Source: Flammeovirgaceae bacterium UBA4465
GTDB taxonomy: Bacteria > Bacteroidota > Bacteroidia > Cytophagales > Cyclobacteriaceae
Direction: 5' to 3'
Assembly (NCBI GenBank): GCA_905182375.1
Contig: CAJJBF010000009.1
Span: 231,984 to 295,983 of the forward strand
Length of the DNA stretch: 64,000 nt
The translations under genes and the position numbers were made by a program. This document shows, piece by piece, positions 1 through 10,068 of the stretch (position 1 is its first letter; each line of letters begins with the position of its first letter). The notes under the pieces are model-generated. The model searched no databases. It saw only the letters and a program-made list of their open reading frames with translations, and was not told the DNA's origin.

Positions 1-1
1 C

Positions 2-175
2 AACCAAATGGAGTCAAAATATCAACGACTTATCACCCTCCGTTATTTTGATGAATTGAGTTATGCAGAAATAGCACAACTACTTAATACCCCTTTGGGT
101 ACCATCAAAGCTCAATTGTATCGTTCTAGGATTCTACTCTCTAACTTACTGAATAATAAAAGGCAACATATGTAA
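2..175 (+). CDS. RNA polymerase sigma factor, C-terminal part (region 4), cut by window start
   Basis: The open frame entering from the left edge encodes about 57 residues that match the helix-turn-helix (region 4) of sigma-70 family factors, probably an ECF or SigB/RpoE-like member. The stretch LRYFDELSYAEIAQLLNTP followed by GTIKAQLYRSR shows the usual spacing of the two recognition helices that bind the -35/-33 promoter element. The frame ends at TAA 173-175, with convergent ettA starting 24 bases further on. The N-terminal regions 1-3 lie outside the window, so the subfamily and target regulon cannot be judged. Confidence 0.8.
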   Translation, partial: NQMESKYQRLITLRYFDELSYAEIAQLLNTPLGTIKAQLYRSRILLSNLLNNKRQHM

Positions 176-199
176 GCTTGCAAAGCCTACCCTTTTTTA

Positions 200-1879
200 T
201 TATATCAGTTTTTTAAATTTAATTCGTTTTGGTGCCAGATCTCCTAATCTTTTCTTCCTGTTTCCCTCATAATCAGAAAAATTTCCTTCAAACCAAGATA
301 CCTGAGAATCTCCTTCAAAAGCCAATATATGGGTAGCTATTCGATCAAGAAACCATCGATCGTGAGAAATTACAACGGCACATCCTCCAAAGTTTTCAAG
401 CCCTTCCTCTAGTGCTCTCAATGTATTGATGTCTAAATCATTGGTAGGCTCATCCAATAAAATCAAATTGGCTCCTTGCTTGAGGGTCATGGCTAAATGA
501 ACTCTGTTACGCTCTCCTCCAGATAAATCACCCACTTTTTTCTGTTGATCGGTCCCACTGAAATTAAATCTGCTGGTATAAGCACGCGCATTCATTTCTT
601 TCCCACCCAGATTGATGAATTCATTCCCTCCTGAAATGGCATCAAATACCGTTTCTTCAGACTTTAATTGATCGTGCTCCTGATCAACATAAGACAGAAC
701 CACAGTAGACCCTACTTTAAAAGTCCCTGAATCTGGAGTTTCTTTTCCCGTAATTAACTTAAAAAGGGTTGATTTTCCTGCTCCGTTGGGGCCTATGACA
801 CCCACAATTCCCCCTTGAGGTAAACTAAAATGAAGATCATCAAAAAGCAGTTTATCTCCATATGATTTAGAGACTCCTTCCACTTCAATCACATTGCTCC
901 CCAATCTCGGGCCTGGAGGTATAAAAAGTTCTAGTGTCGCTTCTTTTTGATTTGCTTCTTCCCCAAGCAGTTTCTCATATGCCCCTAATCTAGCTTTTGA
1001 TTTCGCCTGCCTTGCTTTGGGCGCCATCCTGACCCATTCTAATTCGCGCTCTAAAGTTTTCTGCCTTTTAGAGGCAGATTTATCCTCCTGAGCTAATCTT
1101 TTTTGTTTTTGATCCAACCAACTGGAATAATTACCCTTCCATGGAATGCCCTCTCCTCTATCAAGTTCCAATATCCATCCGGCCACATTATCCAAAAAAT
1201 ATCTGTCGTGAGTAACCGCTATGACCGTGCCTTCATATTGCTGTAAGTGATGCTCCAACCAAAGCACCGATTCAGCATCTAAGTGATTGGTAGGTTCATC
1301 CAACAACAAGACGTCAGGTTCTTGCAACAACAACCGACATAAAGCGACTCTTCTCTTTTCCCCTCCAGATAAGTTCTTAATCAACGCATCCTCCGGAGGT
1401 GTTCTTAAGGCATCCATGGCCCGATTTAGCTTATTATCTAAGTCCCATGCACCCGTTTGGTCAAGTTGCTCTTGGACCTTGCCTTGTTGCTCAATGAGTT
1501 GCTCCATTTTGTCCGGATTATCTAAAATCTCGGATTCACCAAACTTCAAGTTAATCTGATCATATTCCTCTAGTAAACTGGTAACCTCCTTTACCCCCTC
1601 CTTGATTACATCAATTACCCTCAATTCAGGATCCATTTTAGGCTCCTGCTCTAGCATTCCTACCGAATAGCCCGGGGAAAAAACTACCTCTCCTTGAAAT
1701 TGATCATCCAACCCTGCTATGATCTTTAGCAAAGAAGATTTACCAGATCCGTTGAGTCCCAAGACCCCAATTTTTGCTCCATAAAAAAAGGATAAATAGA
1801 TGTTCTTTAAAACTTTTTTCTGAGGTGGATAGACTTTACTCAGCCCCGCCATTGAGAATATGATTTTATCTTCAGACAT
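200..1879 (-). CDS. ettA: Energy-dependent translational throttle protein EttA (ABC-F ATPase)
   Basis: This 559-residue protein has two ABC ATPase domains and no membrane segments, the ABC-F architecture. Walker A motifs are GLNGSGKSS near residue 41 and GPNGAGKST near 365. Signature motifs LSGGEKRR and LSGGERNR and Walker B motifs with DEPTNHLD and DEPTNDLD follow. Length and order match E. coli EttA (555 aa), which binds the ribosomal E site and gates entry into elongation according to ADP/ATP ratio. The linker between domains is rich in Lys/Arg and predicted helical, as in the P-site tRNA interaction motif. It is convergent with the sigma factor and appears monocistronic. Assignment to EttA rather than another ABC-F member is by length and N-terminal similarity. 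Confidence 0.92.
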   Translation of the reverse strand: MSEDKIIFSMAGLSKVYPPQKKVLKNIYLSFFYGAKIGVLGLNGSGKSSLLKIIAGLDDQFQGEVVFSPGYSVGMLEQEPKMDPELRVIDVIKEGVKEVTSLLEEYDQINLKFGESEILDNPDKMEQLIEQQGKVQEQLDQTGAWDLDNKLNRAMDALRTPPEDALIKNLSGGEKRRVALCRLLLQEPDVLLLDEPTNHLDAESVLWLEHHLQQYEGTVIAVTHDRYFLDNVAGWILELDRGEGIPWKGNYSSWLDQKQKRLAQEDKSASKRQKTLERELEWVRMAPKARQAKSKARLGAYEKLLGEEANQKEATLELFIPPGPRLGSNVIEVEGVSKSYGDKLLFDDLHFSLPQGGIVGVIGPNGAGKSTLFKLITGKETPDSGTFKVGSTVVLSYVDQEHDQLKSEETVFDAISGGNEFINLGGKEMNARAYTSRFNFSGTDQQKKVGDLSGGERNRVHLAMTLKQGANLILLDEPTNDLDINTLRALEEGLENFGGCAVVISHDRWFLDRIATHILAFEGDSQVSWFEGNFSDYEGNRKKRLGDLAPKRIKFKKLI

Positions 1880-2069
1880 GCTTTTTTAATAATTTAAAAA
1901 GGTAATTTCATCAAAAAATAATCAATAATTTTACATGAGATAAAAAAATTCATTGTTTTCCAATCCAAAACAATTAAATTTCGTGATTCTACATCTTGTC
2001 CTACCACGATTGATCTATAGTCATTAAAGAGAGGCCAAAACTCTTATCTAAAATATTAAAAAAAAAATT

Positions 2070-3440
2070 ATGAAAATCACATATATCGGAGCCGGAAGCA
2101 TTCAATTTGGACCCTTAATCATCCAAGATATATTGATGAGCGATTTTTTGTGTAGAGAAGGTTTAGAAATTCATTTAATGGATATTGAACGTTCTCATTT
2201 AACTGAAGTAATAAAGCACGGAGATTATGTCAATCAAAAACTCAATAGACAGGCCAAAATTTTTGGTACGACGAACCTAAAAGAAGCCATAAGTGGTGCT
2301 GATTTTGTTATTTGTGCTCTTGAGAAAGATAGAAATATATACTGGTCTCAGGACTTTCATATTCCTAGAAAATATGGTTTTAAGCAAGTTTATGGTGAAA
2401 ATGGAGGTGTAGGATCCTTCTTTCATGCCCTTAGAAATATCAAGCCCATTGTAGAGTTAGCCAAATTAATGGAGGACCTGTGTCCAAATGCCTTACTACT
2501 CAATTTTTCTAACCCAGAGCATAAGATTTGTCAAGCAGTAAGTCAATTAACCTCCATTCAATCCATCGGTTTATGTCATGGCGTCTTCATGGGAAGAGAT
2601 CAAATATCAGAAATGTTGGAAATACCCCTCTCAGAAATACAGACGAAAGCCTGTGGTATGAATCATTTTACTTGGTTTCAAGAAATCAAACATGTTACTA
2701 CCGGAGAAGACTTGTATCCGCAGCTAAAAGCTCGGGAACAAGAAGGAGATTGGCTAGCCAAATGGCATGAACTTGCTTTGGGTCGTATATTGTACCGTAG
2801 ATTTGGATTGTGGCCCTCACCAGCTTCCAATCATTATGGAGAATACTTAAATTGGGCCGGTGAATTCGTAATTCCCCAACTTCAATTTTTTTATGACCCT
2901 TGGGAGGGTCATCCCTGGGAAAAAAATGAAATTCCTGAAGGTGTTTATACCGTAGATAGGGTCAATTATGAGCGTCCTTGGAAAAAGAATTCCAATGAAA
3001 AGCTTTTGCCTGTTGGATCTACTGAAGCCATCAAGTTTAAAAATGAAGATGGTAGTTTTAAGCGTTCTGGAGAAATCGCAACACATATTATGGAAGCTAC
3101 GCTGTCTGATGAAAATCGATGGCTAGAAGCCGTTAATATCCCTAATAAAGGTGCTATTCCCAACTTACCTGATGATCTTGTGGTAGAAGTTCCTGCATAT
3201 GCCAACAGAAATGGAATTAAAGCGCATCAAATGAAAGCACTACCTGAAGCAGTTGCTGCTATCATTCGACTACATGGTAGTATCCATAAATTACTTGTAG
3301 AGGCCTATCAAGAAGGATCAAAAGATAAACTCATGCAAGCCATACTTATAGAGCCCACCGTCAATTCATATCGAAATGCCGTTGACATGTGTAATGAAAT
3401 GCTGTCCTTACAAAAACACGTTTTACCAGAGATGAAATAA
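2070..3440 (+). CDS. Glycoside hydrolase family 4 (alpha-glucosidase/alpha-galacturonidase-like)
   Basis: GH4 enzymes cleave glycosides by an NAD+- and divalent-metal-dependent redox mechanism in the cytoplasm. The 456-residue product begins with a Rossmann motif (GAGSIQF, residues 7-13). It carries NFSNPEH (145-151), a metal-binding Cys169-His170 in CHGV and a second His in GMNHF (196-200). The CHGV/CHxV type of cysteine motif is seen in alpha-glucosidase, glucuronidase and galacturonidase branches rather than in the phospho-beta-glucosidase branch. Twelve bases downstream lies a sodium:solute symporter, so the two probably form a sugar uptake and cleavage operon. The exact substrate cannot be read from the sequence. 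Confidence 0.85.
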   Translation: MKITYIGAGSIQFGPLIIQDILMSDFLCREGLEIHLMDIERSHLTEVIKHGDYVNQKLNRQAKIFGTTNLKEAISGADFVICALEKDRNIYWSQDFHIPRKYGFKQVYGENGGVGSFFHALRNIKPIVELAKLMEDLCPNALLLNFSNPEHKICQAVSQLTSIQSIGLCHGVFMGRDQISEMLEIPLSEIQTKACGMNHFTWFQEIKHVTTGEDLYPQLKAREQEGDWLAKWHELALGRILYRRFGLWPSPASNHYGEYLNWAGEFVIPQLQFFYDPWEGHPWEKNEIPEGVYTVDRVNYERPWKKNSNEKLLPVGSTEAIKFKNEDGSFKRSGEIATHIMEATLSDENRWLEAVNIPNKGAIPNLPDDLVVEVPAYANRNGIKAHQMKALPEAVAAIIRLHGSIHKLLVEAYQEGSKDKLMQAILIEPTVNSYRNAVDMCNEMLSLQKHVLPEMK

Positions 3441-3452
3441 TCTGAAAACATA

Positions 3453-5264
3453 ATGTTGAATCAGATTTTATTGAATCCTCGGCTTGAGATCACAGACTGG
3501 ATAGTCATCATAGGCTATCTTTCGATCAGTATCATCATTAGTGTGTTTTTCATCAAGCATCGCTCTGAAAACATCGAAGACTTTTTTGTTGCCGGAAGAA
3601 GTTTACCCTGGTGGCTTTTAGGGACTTCAATTGCCGCGACTTGGTTTGCAACAGACGCACCTCTAGCCATAACCGCTTTGGTAAGAAGTAAGGGTATTTA
3701 TGCGAGCTGGCTTTGGTGGTATCTAGGTACAGGTATCATAATGATGGTCTTTTTTTTTGCTCATTACTGGAGAAGGGCAGAAATTTTGACGGATGCCGAA
3801 TTAATTGAATTGAGATATAACGGTAACTCTGCTTCTTTTTTAAGGGGATTCACAGCTGCTTTTTATGGTATTTTTAAAAATTGCATAAGCCTAGGCTGGG
3901 TTATCCTAGCCATGCTAAAGTTTTCTGAGGTTATGCTCGGCGGGAGGGCGGAAATTGCCTTGGTAATCACTGCTGTATTTGCATTAATACACACGTTGAT
4001 CTCCGGGATTAAAGGAGTTGTTATTTTAGATGCACTTCATTTTACGGTGGGTGTCCTCAGCACCATACTCATGGCTATTTTAATCATGACAGCAGTGGGC
4101 GGTCCCTCGGAACTGGCATTAAAATTAAGCCTAAGTACAGAGGCTCCTCCTGGAATTACCGATATGTTACCCAACCTAGGGCATATTACCCTGCTAGAAA
4201 TGATTGGGTTTACCTGTTTAATATTAATCCTTTGGCTAGGACAAGCCCAAGGAGATGGGTTTATCGTCCAAAGATTATTTTCTGCAAAAAATGAAAAACA
4301 TGCCGTCAAGGCATCACTTTGGTTTGCAGTAGCTGCTATCGTCATTCTTACCTGGCCCTGGATCGTCATTGGATTAGGTTCTATCATTCTACTCCCCATT
4401 TCTGATGCTTCTGACGCACTCTTAGCTGATCCTGAACTCGCATATCCACTAATGATTTTGAAGGTCCTGCCCACTGGACTCAAAGGTCTACTCGTAGCTG
4501 CTTTTATGGCTGCTTTCATGAGTACCGTCGATACCCATCTTTGCTGGGGCGGTTCTTATGTCGTCAATGATATTTATAAAAGGTTTTTAGTAAAAGATAA
4601 GACTCCAAAACATTATTTATTCATCTCTAGAGTAAGCATTGTTTTTTTATTATTATGCTCTAGCATAGCTGCATGGCAGATGGATAGCATCGCCGACGCT
4701 TGGATTTATATCATTGAAATCATGTCAGGAGTAGCTATTATTTCCATGCTCAGATGGTTTTGGTGGCGCATCAATGCTTGGTCTGAAATCACTAGTATGG
4801 TCACGGCACTATTATTAGCTAATGGCTACTTTATCTCCAAAATAATATATTATTTTGATTTCATAAATATCAATCAACTCCATCAAATTCAATTTTATTA
4901 TGACATTGATCATGCTTTGATTCGTGCCGCTTTCATTCTCATTGTCAGTACACTCATGAGCCTTCTAGTCACATTTCTTACTAAGCCCGTCGAAAATAAT
5001 CGCTTATTGGCCTTTTACAAAAAAGTAAAACCAATGGGATGGTGGCAACCCATTGCCCTTCAAGCTCCAGAAATAGTGGTCCCTCAGGTAGCGAAAACAA
5101 GTTGGTTGGGCTTTGGATTTGGAGTGATTTTCTTAAATAGTATCCTTTTTAGTGTGGGTCATCTCGTTTTAGGCCATTATTTAATTGCCTTTATTCTCAT
5201 AGTTATCGCCATTATTTCCGGGCGCATGACCCTTCGACAAGTCGAAAATACCACAACCGAATAG
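3453..5264 (+). CDS. Sodium:solute symporter (SSS family), probably sugar transporter
   Basis: The 603-residue protein is almost entirely hydrophobic, with roughly 13-14 membrane segments, the size and layout of the SSS/SGLT family. The N-terminal region contains the family-typical NIEDFFVAGRSLPWWLLG stretch, and a conserved STVDTHLCWGGSYVVNDIY segment near residue 355 matches the TM8 sodium-site region. It lies 12 bases after the GH4 glycosidase gene and almost certainly shares its transcript, which suggests import of the glycoside or sugar that the glycosidase handles. The long cytoplasmic loop and extra TM pair at the C-terminus are common in Bacteroidota members. Substrate is inferred from context only. 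Confidence 0.88.
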   Translation: MLNQILLNPRLEITDWIVIIGYLSISIIISVFFIKHRSENIEDFFVAGRSLPWWLLGTSIAATWFATDAPLAITALVRSKGIYASWLWWYLGTGIIMMVFFFAHYWRRAEILTDAELIELRYNGNSASFLRGFTAAFYGIFKNCISLGWVILAMLKFSEVMLGGRAEIALVITAVFALIHTLISGIKGVVILDALHFTVGVLSTILMAILIMTAVGGPSELALKLSLSTEAPPGITDMLPNLGHITLLEMIGFTCLILILWLGQAQGDGFIVQRLFSAKNEKHAVKASLWFAVAAIVILTWPWIVIGLGSIILLPISDASDALLADPELAYPLMILKVLPTGLKGLLVAAFMAAFMSTVDTHLCWGGSYVVNDIYKRFLVKDKTPKHYLFISRVSIVFLLLCSSIAAWQMDSIADAWIYIIEIMSGVAIISMLRWFWWRINAWSEITSMVTALLLANGYFISKIIYYFDFININQLHQIQFYYDIDHALIRAAFILIVSTLMSLLVTFLTKPVENNRLLAFYKKVKPMGWWQPIALQAPEIVVPQVAKTSWLGFGFGVIFLNSILFSVGHLVLGHYLIAFILIVIAIISGRMTLRQVENTTTE

Positions 5265-5372
5265 TCTCATGAAATTCTAAATAAATTTTTGATACAGTTA
5301 CCTGCTGAAAATAAATAGGTAAACTATTATTTGTGAATAATTAAGAGATATCCGATTTTTGCAATAAAAAGC

Positions 5373-6575
5373 TTGGAGTCACTCGTGAAATCATTCCCAA
5401 ACGGATTTATTGAAAATGAGACCATATATCGCAACGCTTGGGGTGAACATCCCGCTAGAATAATAGGCATTGTTAAAAATGTAGATTTTTCAATAGCCTA
5501 TTTTGAATCAAACTTCGAAAAATTCAAAAGTCAGGTTGATATGCTAATAGAGCGGATAGACCAAACTGAAAATAGGGGAAGTTTTCTAAATAAAGCAAAA
5601 CATCTCAAAGCAACCTTGCCCGAATTAAAGGGTCTGGGTGATTTCCAAGCCTTAGATCATAAAATATCTGATCTCATCGAGCTTATCCTCAAAACCATCA
5701 AGGGCAACAGAACTAAAAACGCCGAAATCAAGGGTCAATTAATTCGACAAATAAAGGCGGCCACTGATCTCTTACATTGGGGAGAAGCGACTACTCAAAT
5801 TTTATCTATTCAAAAAAAATGGTTCCACACAGGTCCTGCTAAAGCCTCAAAAGAAGCCCGCTTAAATGAAGAATTTAAAAATATATTAAATTCATTTTTC
5901 GATCAAAAAAAGTTTTTTTATGATGACAAAAATAACCTTATCGCTTTTTATGAAAGAAAATATGAAGCACTCATTCAGGAAGCAAAGAAATTAGAAAGCT
6001 TAAGCGAAGATCAAAAATTACCGAAATTAGAAAGTTTAAAAATCGCCTGGAAAGAAAATGGGATAATAAAAAAAATCAAATATGACCAACTGAAGAAGGA
6101 ATTTGACCGTGCAAATAAACCAATAAAGGTGGACTTTAGTCTTGACCAAGTTCTTCAATTGATCCAAAAGTTAAAAACTAAAAAAGAAATTAGTAAAAGC
6201 GATCTGATCAAATACAGGCAACAATTGACTCCTTTTAATAAAAACGGCTTCAACCATCTAAAGTTGAAACTTCTACTCACAGAAGGAAACGAATGGCTTG
6301 ACCTCTCCGAAGAGCTCCTTTTTGTTGAAGGGCTCTGCCAAAAAAAACATTTAAAATTTCATGAAAAATCCATGAAGGAACAGATGGCAATAAAGGTTCA
6401 AATAACTCATAAGTTACTTAAAAGGGATCAATCTGAATTGAAAACTTTAGAAGATAATTCCATCATTTTCAACAGTAAAAACTCCGCTTTCTCTGAAATA
6501 GTAGCAAAAAAAATAAAGTCTCAAAAAAGTAAAATAAAGGTAAAAAAGAAGTTATTATTGAATTTTGACGCGTAA
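5373..6575 (+). CDS. DUF349 domain protein
   Basis: The 400-residue protein is highly charged, largely helical and has no membrane segment or signal peptide. Several repeats resemble DUF349 (for example YERKYEALIQEAKKLE followed by a WKENG turn), a family of predicted coiled helical proteins, often large in Bacteroidota, with no settled biochemical function. There is no ATG near the N-terminus: the frame can start at TTG 5373 or GTG 5385. I kept the longer form. Lysine content is very high, especially toward the C-terminus. It stands alone between the transporter and the DUF2795 gene. Confidence 0.7.
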   Translation: MESLVKSFPNGFIENETIYRNAWGEHPARIIGIVKNVDFSIAYFESNFEKFKSQVDMLIERIDQTENRGSFLNKAKHLKATLPELKGLGDFQALDHKISDLIELILKTIKGNRTKNAEIKGQLIRQIKAATDLLHWGEATTQILSIQKKWFHTGPAKASKEARLNEEFKNILNSFFDQKKFFYDDKNNLIAFYERKYEALIQEAKKLESLSEDQKLPKLESLKIAWKENGIIKKIKYDQLKKEFDRANKPIKVDFSLDQVLQLIQKLKTKKEISKSDLIKYRQQLTPFNKNGFNHLKLKLLLTEGNEWLDLSEELLFVEGLCQKKHLKFHEKSMKEQMAIKVQITHKLLKRDQSELKTLEDNSIIFNSKNSAFSEIVAKKIKSQKSKIKVKKKLLLNFDA

Positions 6576-6640
6576 AAATTTTGAGAATACAAAAATTCTA
6601 CTCTTTTTAGCCAAAATTATTTAAATAAAGGTAATATAAG

Positions 6641-6670
6641 TTTGATAAATTCTTTTTAGTTATACTTTTG
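6641..6670 (+). promoter_or_regulatory. Bacteroidota-type housekeeping promoter for the DUF2795 gene
   Basis: TTTG at 6641-6644 and TACTTTTG at 6663-6670 are separated by 18 bases and match the -33/-7 consensus of the Bacteroidota primary sigma factor. Transcription would begin near 6677, giving a leader of under 20 bases before ATG 6694. Confidence 0.7.
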
Positions 6671-6693
6671 CGCGAATATTAAATATTACTAAT

Positions 6694-6915
6694 ATGTATT
6701 GGACATTAGAATTGGCTTCATATCTTGAAGATGCACCCTGGCCAGCTACCAAAGATGAGTTGATCGACTTTTCGATTCGTTCTGGAACCCCTTTAGAAGT
6801 TGTAGAAAATCTACAGGAATTAGAAGACGATGGAAATCCCTATGAAAATATAGATGAGATTTGGCCAGATTATCCAACCAAAGAGGACTTTTTCTTCAAT
6901 GAAGATGAATACTAA
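6694..6915 (+). CDS. DUF2795 domain protein, small acidic
   Basis: A 73-residue acidic protein starting MYWTLELASYLEDAPWPATK and ending in FFFNEDEY. The motif of alternating helix and WPATKDELIDFS fits DUF2795, a short helical domain widespread in Bacteroidota and Actinobacteria with unknown function. A good promoter sits immediately upstream, supporting expression of this small gene. Its stop overlaps the stop of ispD on the opposite strand by four bases, so the two genes are tightly convergent with no room for a separate terminator. Confidence 0.8.
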   Translation: MYWTLELASYLEDAPWPATKDELIDFSIRSGTPLEVVENLQELEDDGNPYENIDEIWPDYPTKEDFFFNEDEY

Positions 6916-7592
6916 GCCAAATCTTTTGATAAAAAGAGTCGAGCTAAATCAAGATCCTCGCCAGTGGTGATCTTAATATTTTGATGAAACCCTTCGATCA
7001 AATGAACCTCATGGCCCCTAGAAGCCACTACTGAAGCATCATCTGTGAAACGGGCACCATTAGCCATTTCATAGGATTTTTTTAATAGATCTATATCAAA
7101 AGTTTGAGGTGTTTGAATCAGATAATAATTTGATCTGTCTCTAGATACTGTAGTCCCACCAGATTTTTCTCTGATAGAATCCTTTAGTGCAACCGAAGCA
7201 ACGGCTGATTTATGGATGGCTGCAGCCTCATAACCGGCATTGATTAATTGAGCACTTACGCAAGGTCGCGCTGCATCATGAATAGCCACAATCCCTGGAC
7301 CTTCTACCCATTTTAATCCGTTCTTTACTGAATGGAAACGAGTCTCCCCGCCGTCGACTATTTGAATGGAATGTTTGGGTAGCCATTGCTCTTTAATGCT
7401 TGCCCAACGTTCGAAGTGATCTTTAGCCATGACCAAAATCAAAACATCTACCTCTACCCTTAAAAATGATTCTAACGTATAAACTAGGATGGGTTTCCCA
7501 GATATTTCAATAAACTGTTTGGGCACCTCATTATTCATGCGCCTACCCTGTCCTCCTGCTACTATAACTGCAAAACGACGGCCTACCGGCAT
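6912..7592 (-). CDS. ispD: 2-C-methyl-D-erythritol 4-phosphate cytidylyltransferase
   Basis: IspD joins CTP to methylerythritol 4-phosphate, the third step of the non-mevalonate isoprenoid pathway. The 226-residue product has the nucleotidyltransferase loop AVIVAGGQGRRMN with PKQF a few residues later, which holds CTP, and the substrate-binding HDAARPCVS motif near residue 105. Length is normal for the family. It starts one base after the stop of queA on the same strand, so both are probably co-transcribed. A mevalonate pathway gene is not seen in the window, consistent with use of the MEP pathway. Confidence 0.93.
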   Translation of the reverse strand: MPVGRRFAVIVAGGQGRRMNNEVPKQFIEISGKPILVYTLESFLRVEVDVLILVMAKDHFERWASIKEQWLPKHSIQIVDGGETRFHSVKNGLKWVEGPGIVAIHDAARPCVSAQLINAGYEAAAIHKSAVASVALKDSIREKSGGTTVSRDRSNYYLIQTPQTFDIDLLKKSYEMANGARFTDDASVVASRGHEVHLIEGFHQNIKITTGEDLDLARLFLSKDLA

Positions 7593-7593
7593 A

Positions 7594-8640
7594 TCATATA
7601 ATCAACATGGCATCGCCATAGGTGAAAAATCGATATTTTTCCTTGATCGCCAATTGGTAAGCTTCCATGATCAAATCATATCCTCCGAAAGCTGAAGCCA
7701 TCATGAGCAAGGTCGATTCAGGCAAATGGAAATTGGTCACTAACGCGTTACATATTTTAAAATCATAAGGTGGAAAGATGAATTTATCTGTCCAGCCCGT
7801 ACTTTCTTTCAACCGTCCACCTGCCGAAACAGAAGACTCTATCGATCGCATGACGGTCGTACCAATCGCACAAACTCTTTTCTTAGCATCCAATGCCTCA
7901 TTGACTCGCTGTGCTGTATTATCTAATACTTCGTAATTTTCACTGTCCATTTTATGCTTGGTCAGGTCTTCTACATCTACAGGCCTGAAGGTACCTAGAC
8001 CTACATGTAATGTGATGGTTTCGATATCTACACCCACAATCTCGAGTTTTTTAAGCAACTGCTTCGTAAAATGCAAACCAGCAGTCGGTGCCGCCACAGC
8101 ACCTATTTTATCGGCGTAAATGGTTTGAAAACGCTCTTTATCTGAAGCCTCTGCTATCCTATTCAGCATCTTAGGGAGTGGTGTTTCTCCCAAATTATCA
8201 ATCAATTTATAGAAGTCATGCTGTTCGCCATCAAATAGAAATCTAATCGTTCTACCTCTCGATGTGGTGTTGTCAATGACTTCAGCCACCAACTCTCCAT
8301 CACCGAAATACAACTTATTTCCTACCCTTATTTTTCTTGCGGGATCTACCAATACATCCCAAAGATGCATTTCCTTATTGAGCTCTCTGAGTAAAAAAAC
8401 TTCTATTTTAGCACCAGTCTTTTCCTTATTCCCGTATAATCTGGCAGGAAACACTTTGGTATCATTAAGTACCATGACGTCGTCTTCACTAAAATAACTG
8501 ACGAGGTCTTTAAAAGTCTTATGCTCAAACTTTCCTATATCCTTGTGAATCACCATCAAACGTGATTCATCCCTATTTTCCATAGGATGTGAGGCAATGA
8601 TGCTTGATGGAATATCGAATTTGAATGCTGATAGCTTCAT
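7594..8640 (-). CDS. queA: S-adenosylmethionine:tRNA ribosyltransferase-isomerase
   Basis: QueA transfers and rearranges the ribose of SAM onto 7-aminomethyl-7-deazaguanine in tRNA, forming epoxyqueuosine at wobble position 34 of the Asp, Asn, His and Tyr tRNAs. The 348-residue protein shows the family signatures [26 protein letters not shown] and [20 protein letters not shown]. Length is typical. It is the first gene of a two-gene minus-strand unit with ispD. Upstream lies a short divergent spacer shared with the permease gene at 8753. Confidence 0.95.
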   Translation of the reverse strand: MKLSAFKFDIPSSIIASHPMENRDESRLMVIHKDIGKFEHKTFKDLVSYFSEDDVMVLNDTKVFPARLYGNKEKTGAKIEVFLLRELNKEMHLWDVLVDPARKIRVGNKLYFGDGELVAEVIDNTTSRGRTIRFLFDGEQHDFYKLIDNLGETPLPKMLNRIAEASDKERFQTIYADKIGAVAAPTAGLHFTKQLLKKLEIVGVDIETITLHVGLGTFRPVDVEDLTKHKMDSENYEVLDNTAQRVNEALDAKKRVCAIGTTVMRSIESSVSAGGRLKESTGWTDKFIFPPYDFKICNALVTNFHLPESTLLMMASAFGGYDLIMEAYQLAIKEKYRFFTYGDAMLII

Positions 8641-8752
8641 GAAAAAAAATTATAGGATGACAAAAATTTATGCAATACGTGCGCAAAATTAAACAAATGT
8701 TTTTTATAAAATTTAAATTTTTCGTTTCCAGCCAATTATCTTGCCCATTGAT

Positions 8753-10015
8753 ATGAAAATAATAACAAAACTTATCCTTGAAAGCTTTCGATTTGCATGG
8801 AACGCATTAAAAATGAATATGCTTCGAACCATACTATCATTATTGGGGGTAACCATCGGCATTTTTGCCATTATTTCTGTTTTCACACTCGTTGATTCTT
8901 TAGAGCGCAGTCTAAAGGAGAGTTTTAATTTTTTAGGTGCCAATACGATACTTGTACAAAAGTGGCCTTGGCAATTAGGGGGGGACGGATCTTATCCCTG
9001 GTGGAAATATTTAAAACGCCCACATCCCACATGGGAAGAATACGAGTTTTTAGCAGAAAACGTCCAAAATGCAGCAAGTTTATGCATCATGGCCAATAAG
9101 GGTGGTATTGTGGTTAAATTCGAAAATAACAGCAGCAATGAGGTAACCCTTATGGGTGTTTCTAATTCCTACAAAGACGTTTACGAAGTAGCTATCGAAG
9201 AAGGTCGGTATTTTACTGCACAGGAATCCATCGGAGGCAGATCGGTAGCTATCATAGGTCATAGAATTGCTGAAGATTTATTTGCAGAGCTCAATCCCAT
9301 CGGCAAAACTTTAAAAATTAAAGGAATCTCTTATCATGTAATTGGTAAATTAAAAGAAGAGGGAGAAGGGTTTCTTGAAATGGAGGCCAAAGATGATGAG
9401 ATCATCACTCCTTATCATTCCTTCACCAAGCTTTATTATATCGGTAAAGGCAAAGGGGGTCTAGAGCCCGACATTACCCTAAAAGGATATGACTCAGATT
9501 TAGGACTTATTGAACTTGAATCTGAAGTAAAAGGTCTGATGAGGTCTAAAAGAGGATTAAAACCTAGAGAAGAAGAAAATTTCGCTATAAACCATCCCGA
9601 TGCAATTGCTGAATTTATCGGTGCAACATTCGATATTATAGGTATTGCGGGATGGGTCATTGGCTCATTCTCCATTCTTGTGGGAGGATTTGGAATCGCA
9701 AATATTATGTTTGTTTCTGTTCGAGAACGTACGAGTATTATAGGTATCCAAAAATCACTCGGAGCCAAAAATTATTTCATCTTGTTTCAATTTTTATTCG
9801 AATCCGTATTTCTTTCGTTGATCGGCGGAGCGCTCGGTATATTTCTTGTTTATCTGTTGAGTTTCGCCAATTTGGGGACCTTAGAACTTAGACTTAGCCT
9901 CAATAATGTGTTCCTTGGATTAGGCGTTTCCGTAGTCATCGGTATCGTATCTGGAATTGTTCCGGCGGCCCTAGCCGCAAGAATGGATCCAGTAATGGCC
10001 ATTAGAACGCAATAG
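8753..10015 (+). CDS. ABC transporter permease, MacB/FtsX type
   Basis: The 420-residue protein has an N-terminal membrane segment, a large periplasmic domain (about residues 45-270, the MacB periplasmic core type) and three further membrane segments in the C-terminal third, the FtsX layout. Such permeases work with an ATPase in mechanotransmission or export of peptides, lipoproteins or drugs. An in-frame TTG at 8741 would add four residues, but ATG 8753 gives the conventional start (MKIITKLILESFRFAWNALK). No ATPase gene adjoins it, so the partner must be encoded elsewhere. Cargo is unknown. Confidence 0.85.
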   Translation: MKIITKLILESFRFAWNALKMNMLRTILSLLGVTIGIFAIISVFTLVDSLERSLKESFNFLGANTILVQKWPWQLGGDGSYPWWKYLKRPHPTWEEYEFLAENVQNAASLCIMANKGGIVVKFENNSSNEVTLMGVSNSYKDVYEVAIEEGRYFTAQESIGGRSVAIIGHRIAEDLFAELNPIGKTLKIKGISYHVIGKLKEEGEGFLEMEAKDDEIITPYHSFTKLYYIGKGKGGLEPDITLKGYDSDLGLIELESEVKGLMRSKRGLKPREEENFAINHPDAIAEFIGATFDIIGIAGWVIGSFSILVGGFGIANIMFVSVRERTSIIGIQKSLGAKNYFILFQFLFESVFLSLIGGALGIFLVYLLSFANLGTLELRLSLNNVFLGLGVSVVIGIVSGIVPAALAARMDPVMAIRTQ

Positions 10016-10068
10016 ATTTTGCTACAATTGATCCCAAAATTAAGTTTTGATAAAGATTAAATGTGATG

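Noticed and set aside
176-199. Possible terminator between the sigma factor and ettA
   Set aside because: A T run is present, but I could not find a convincing stem before it on either strand.
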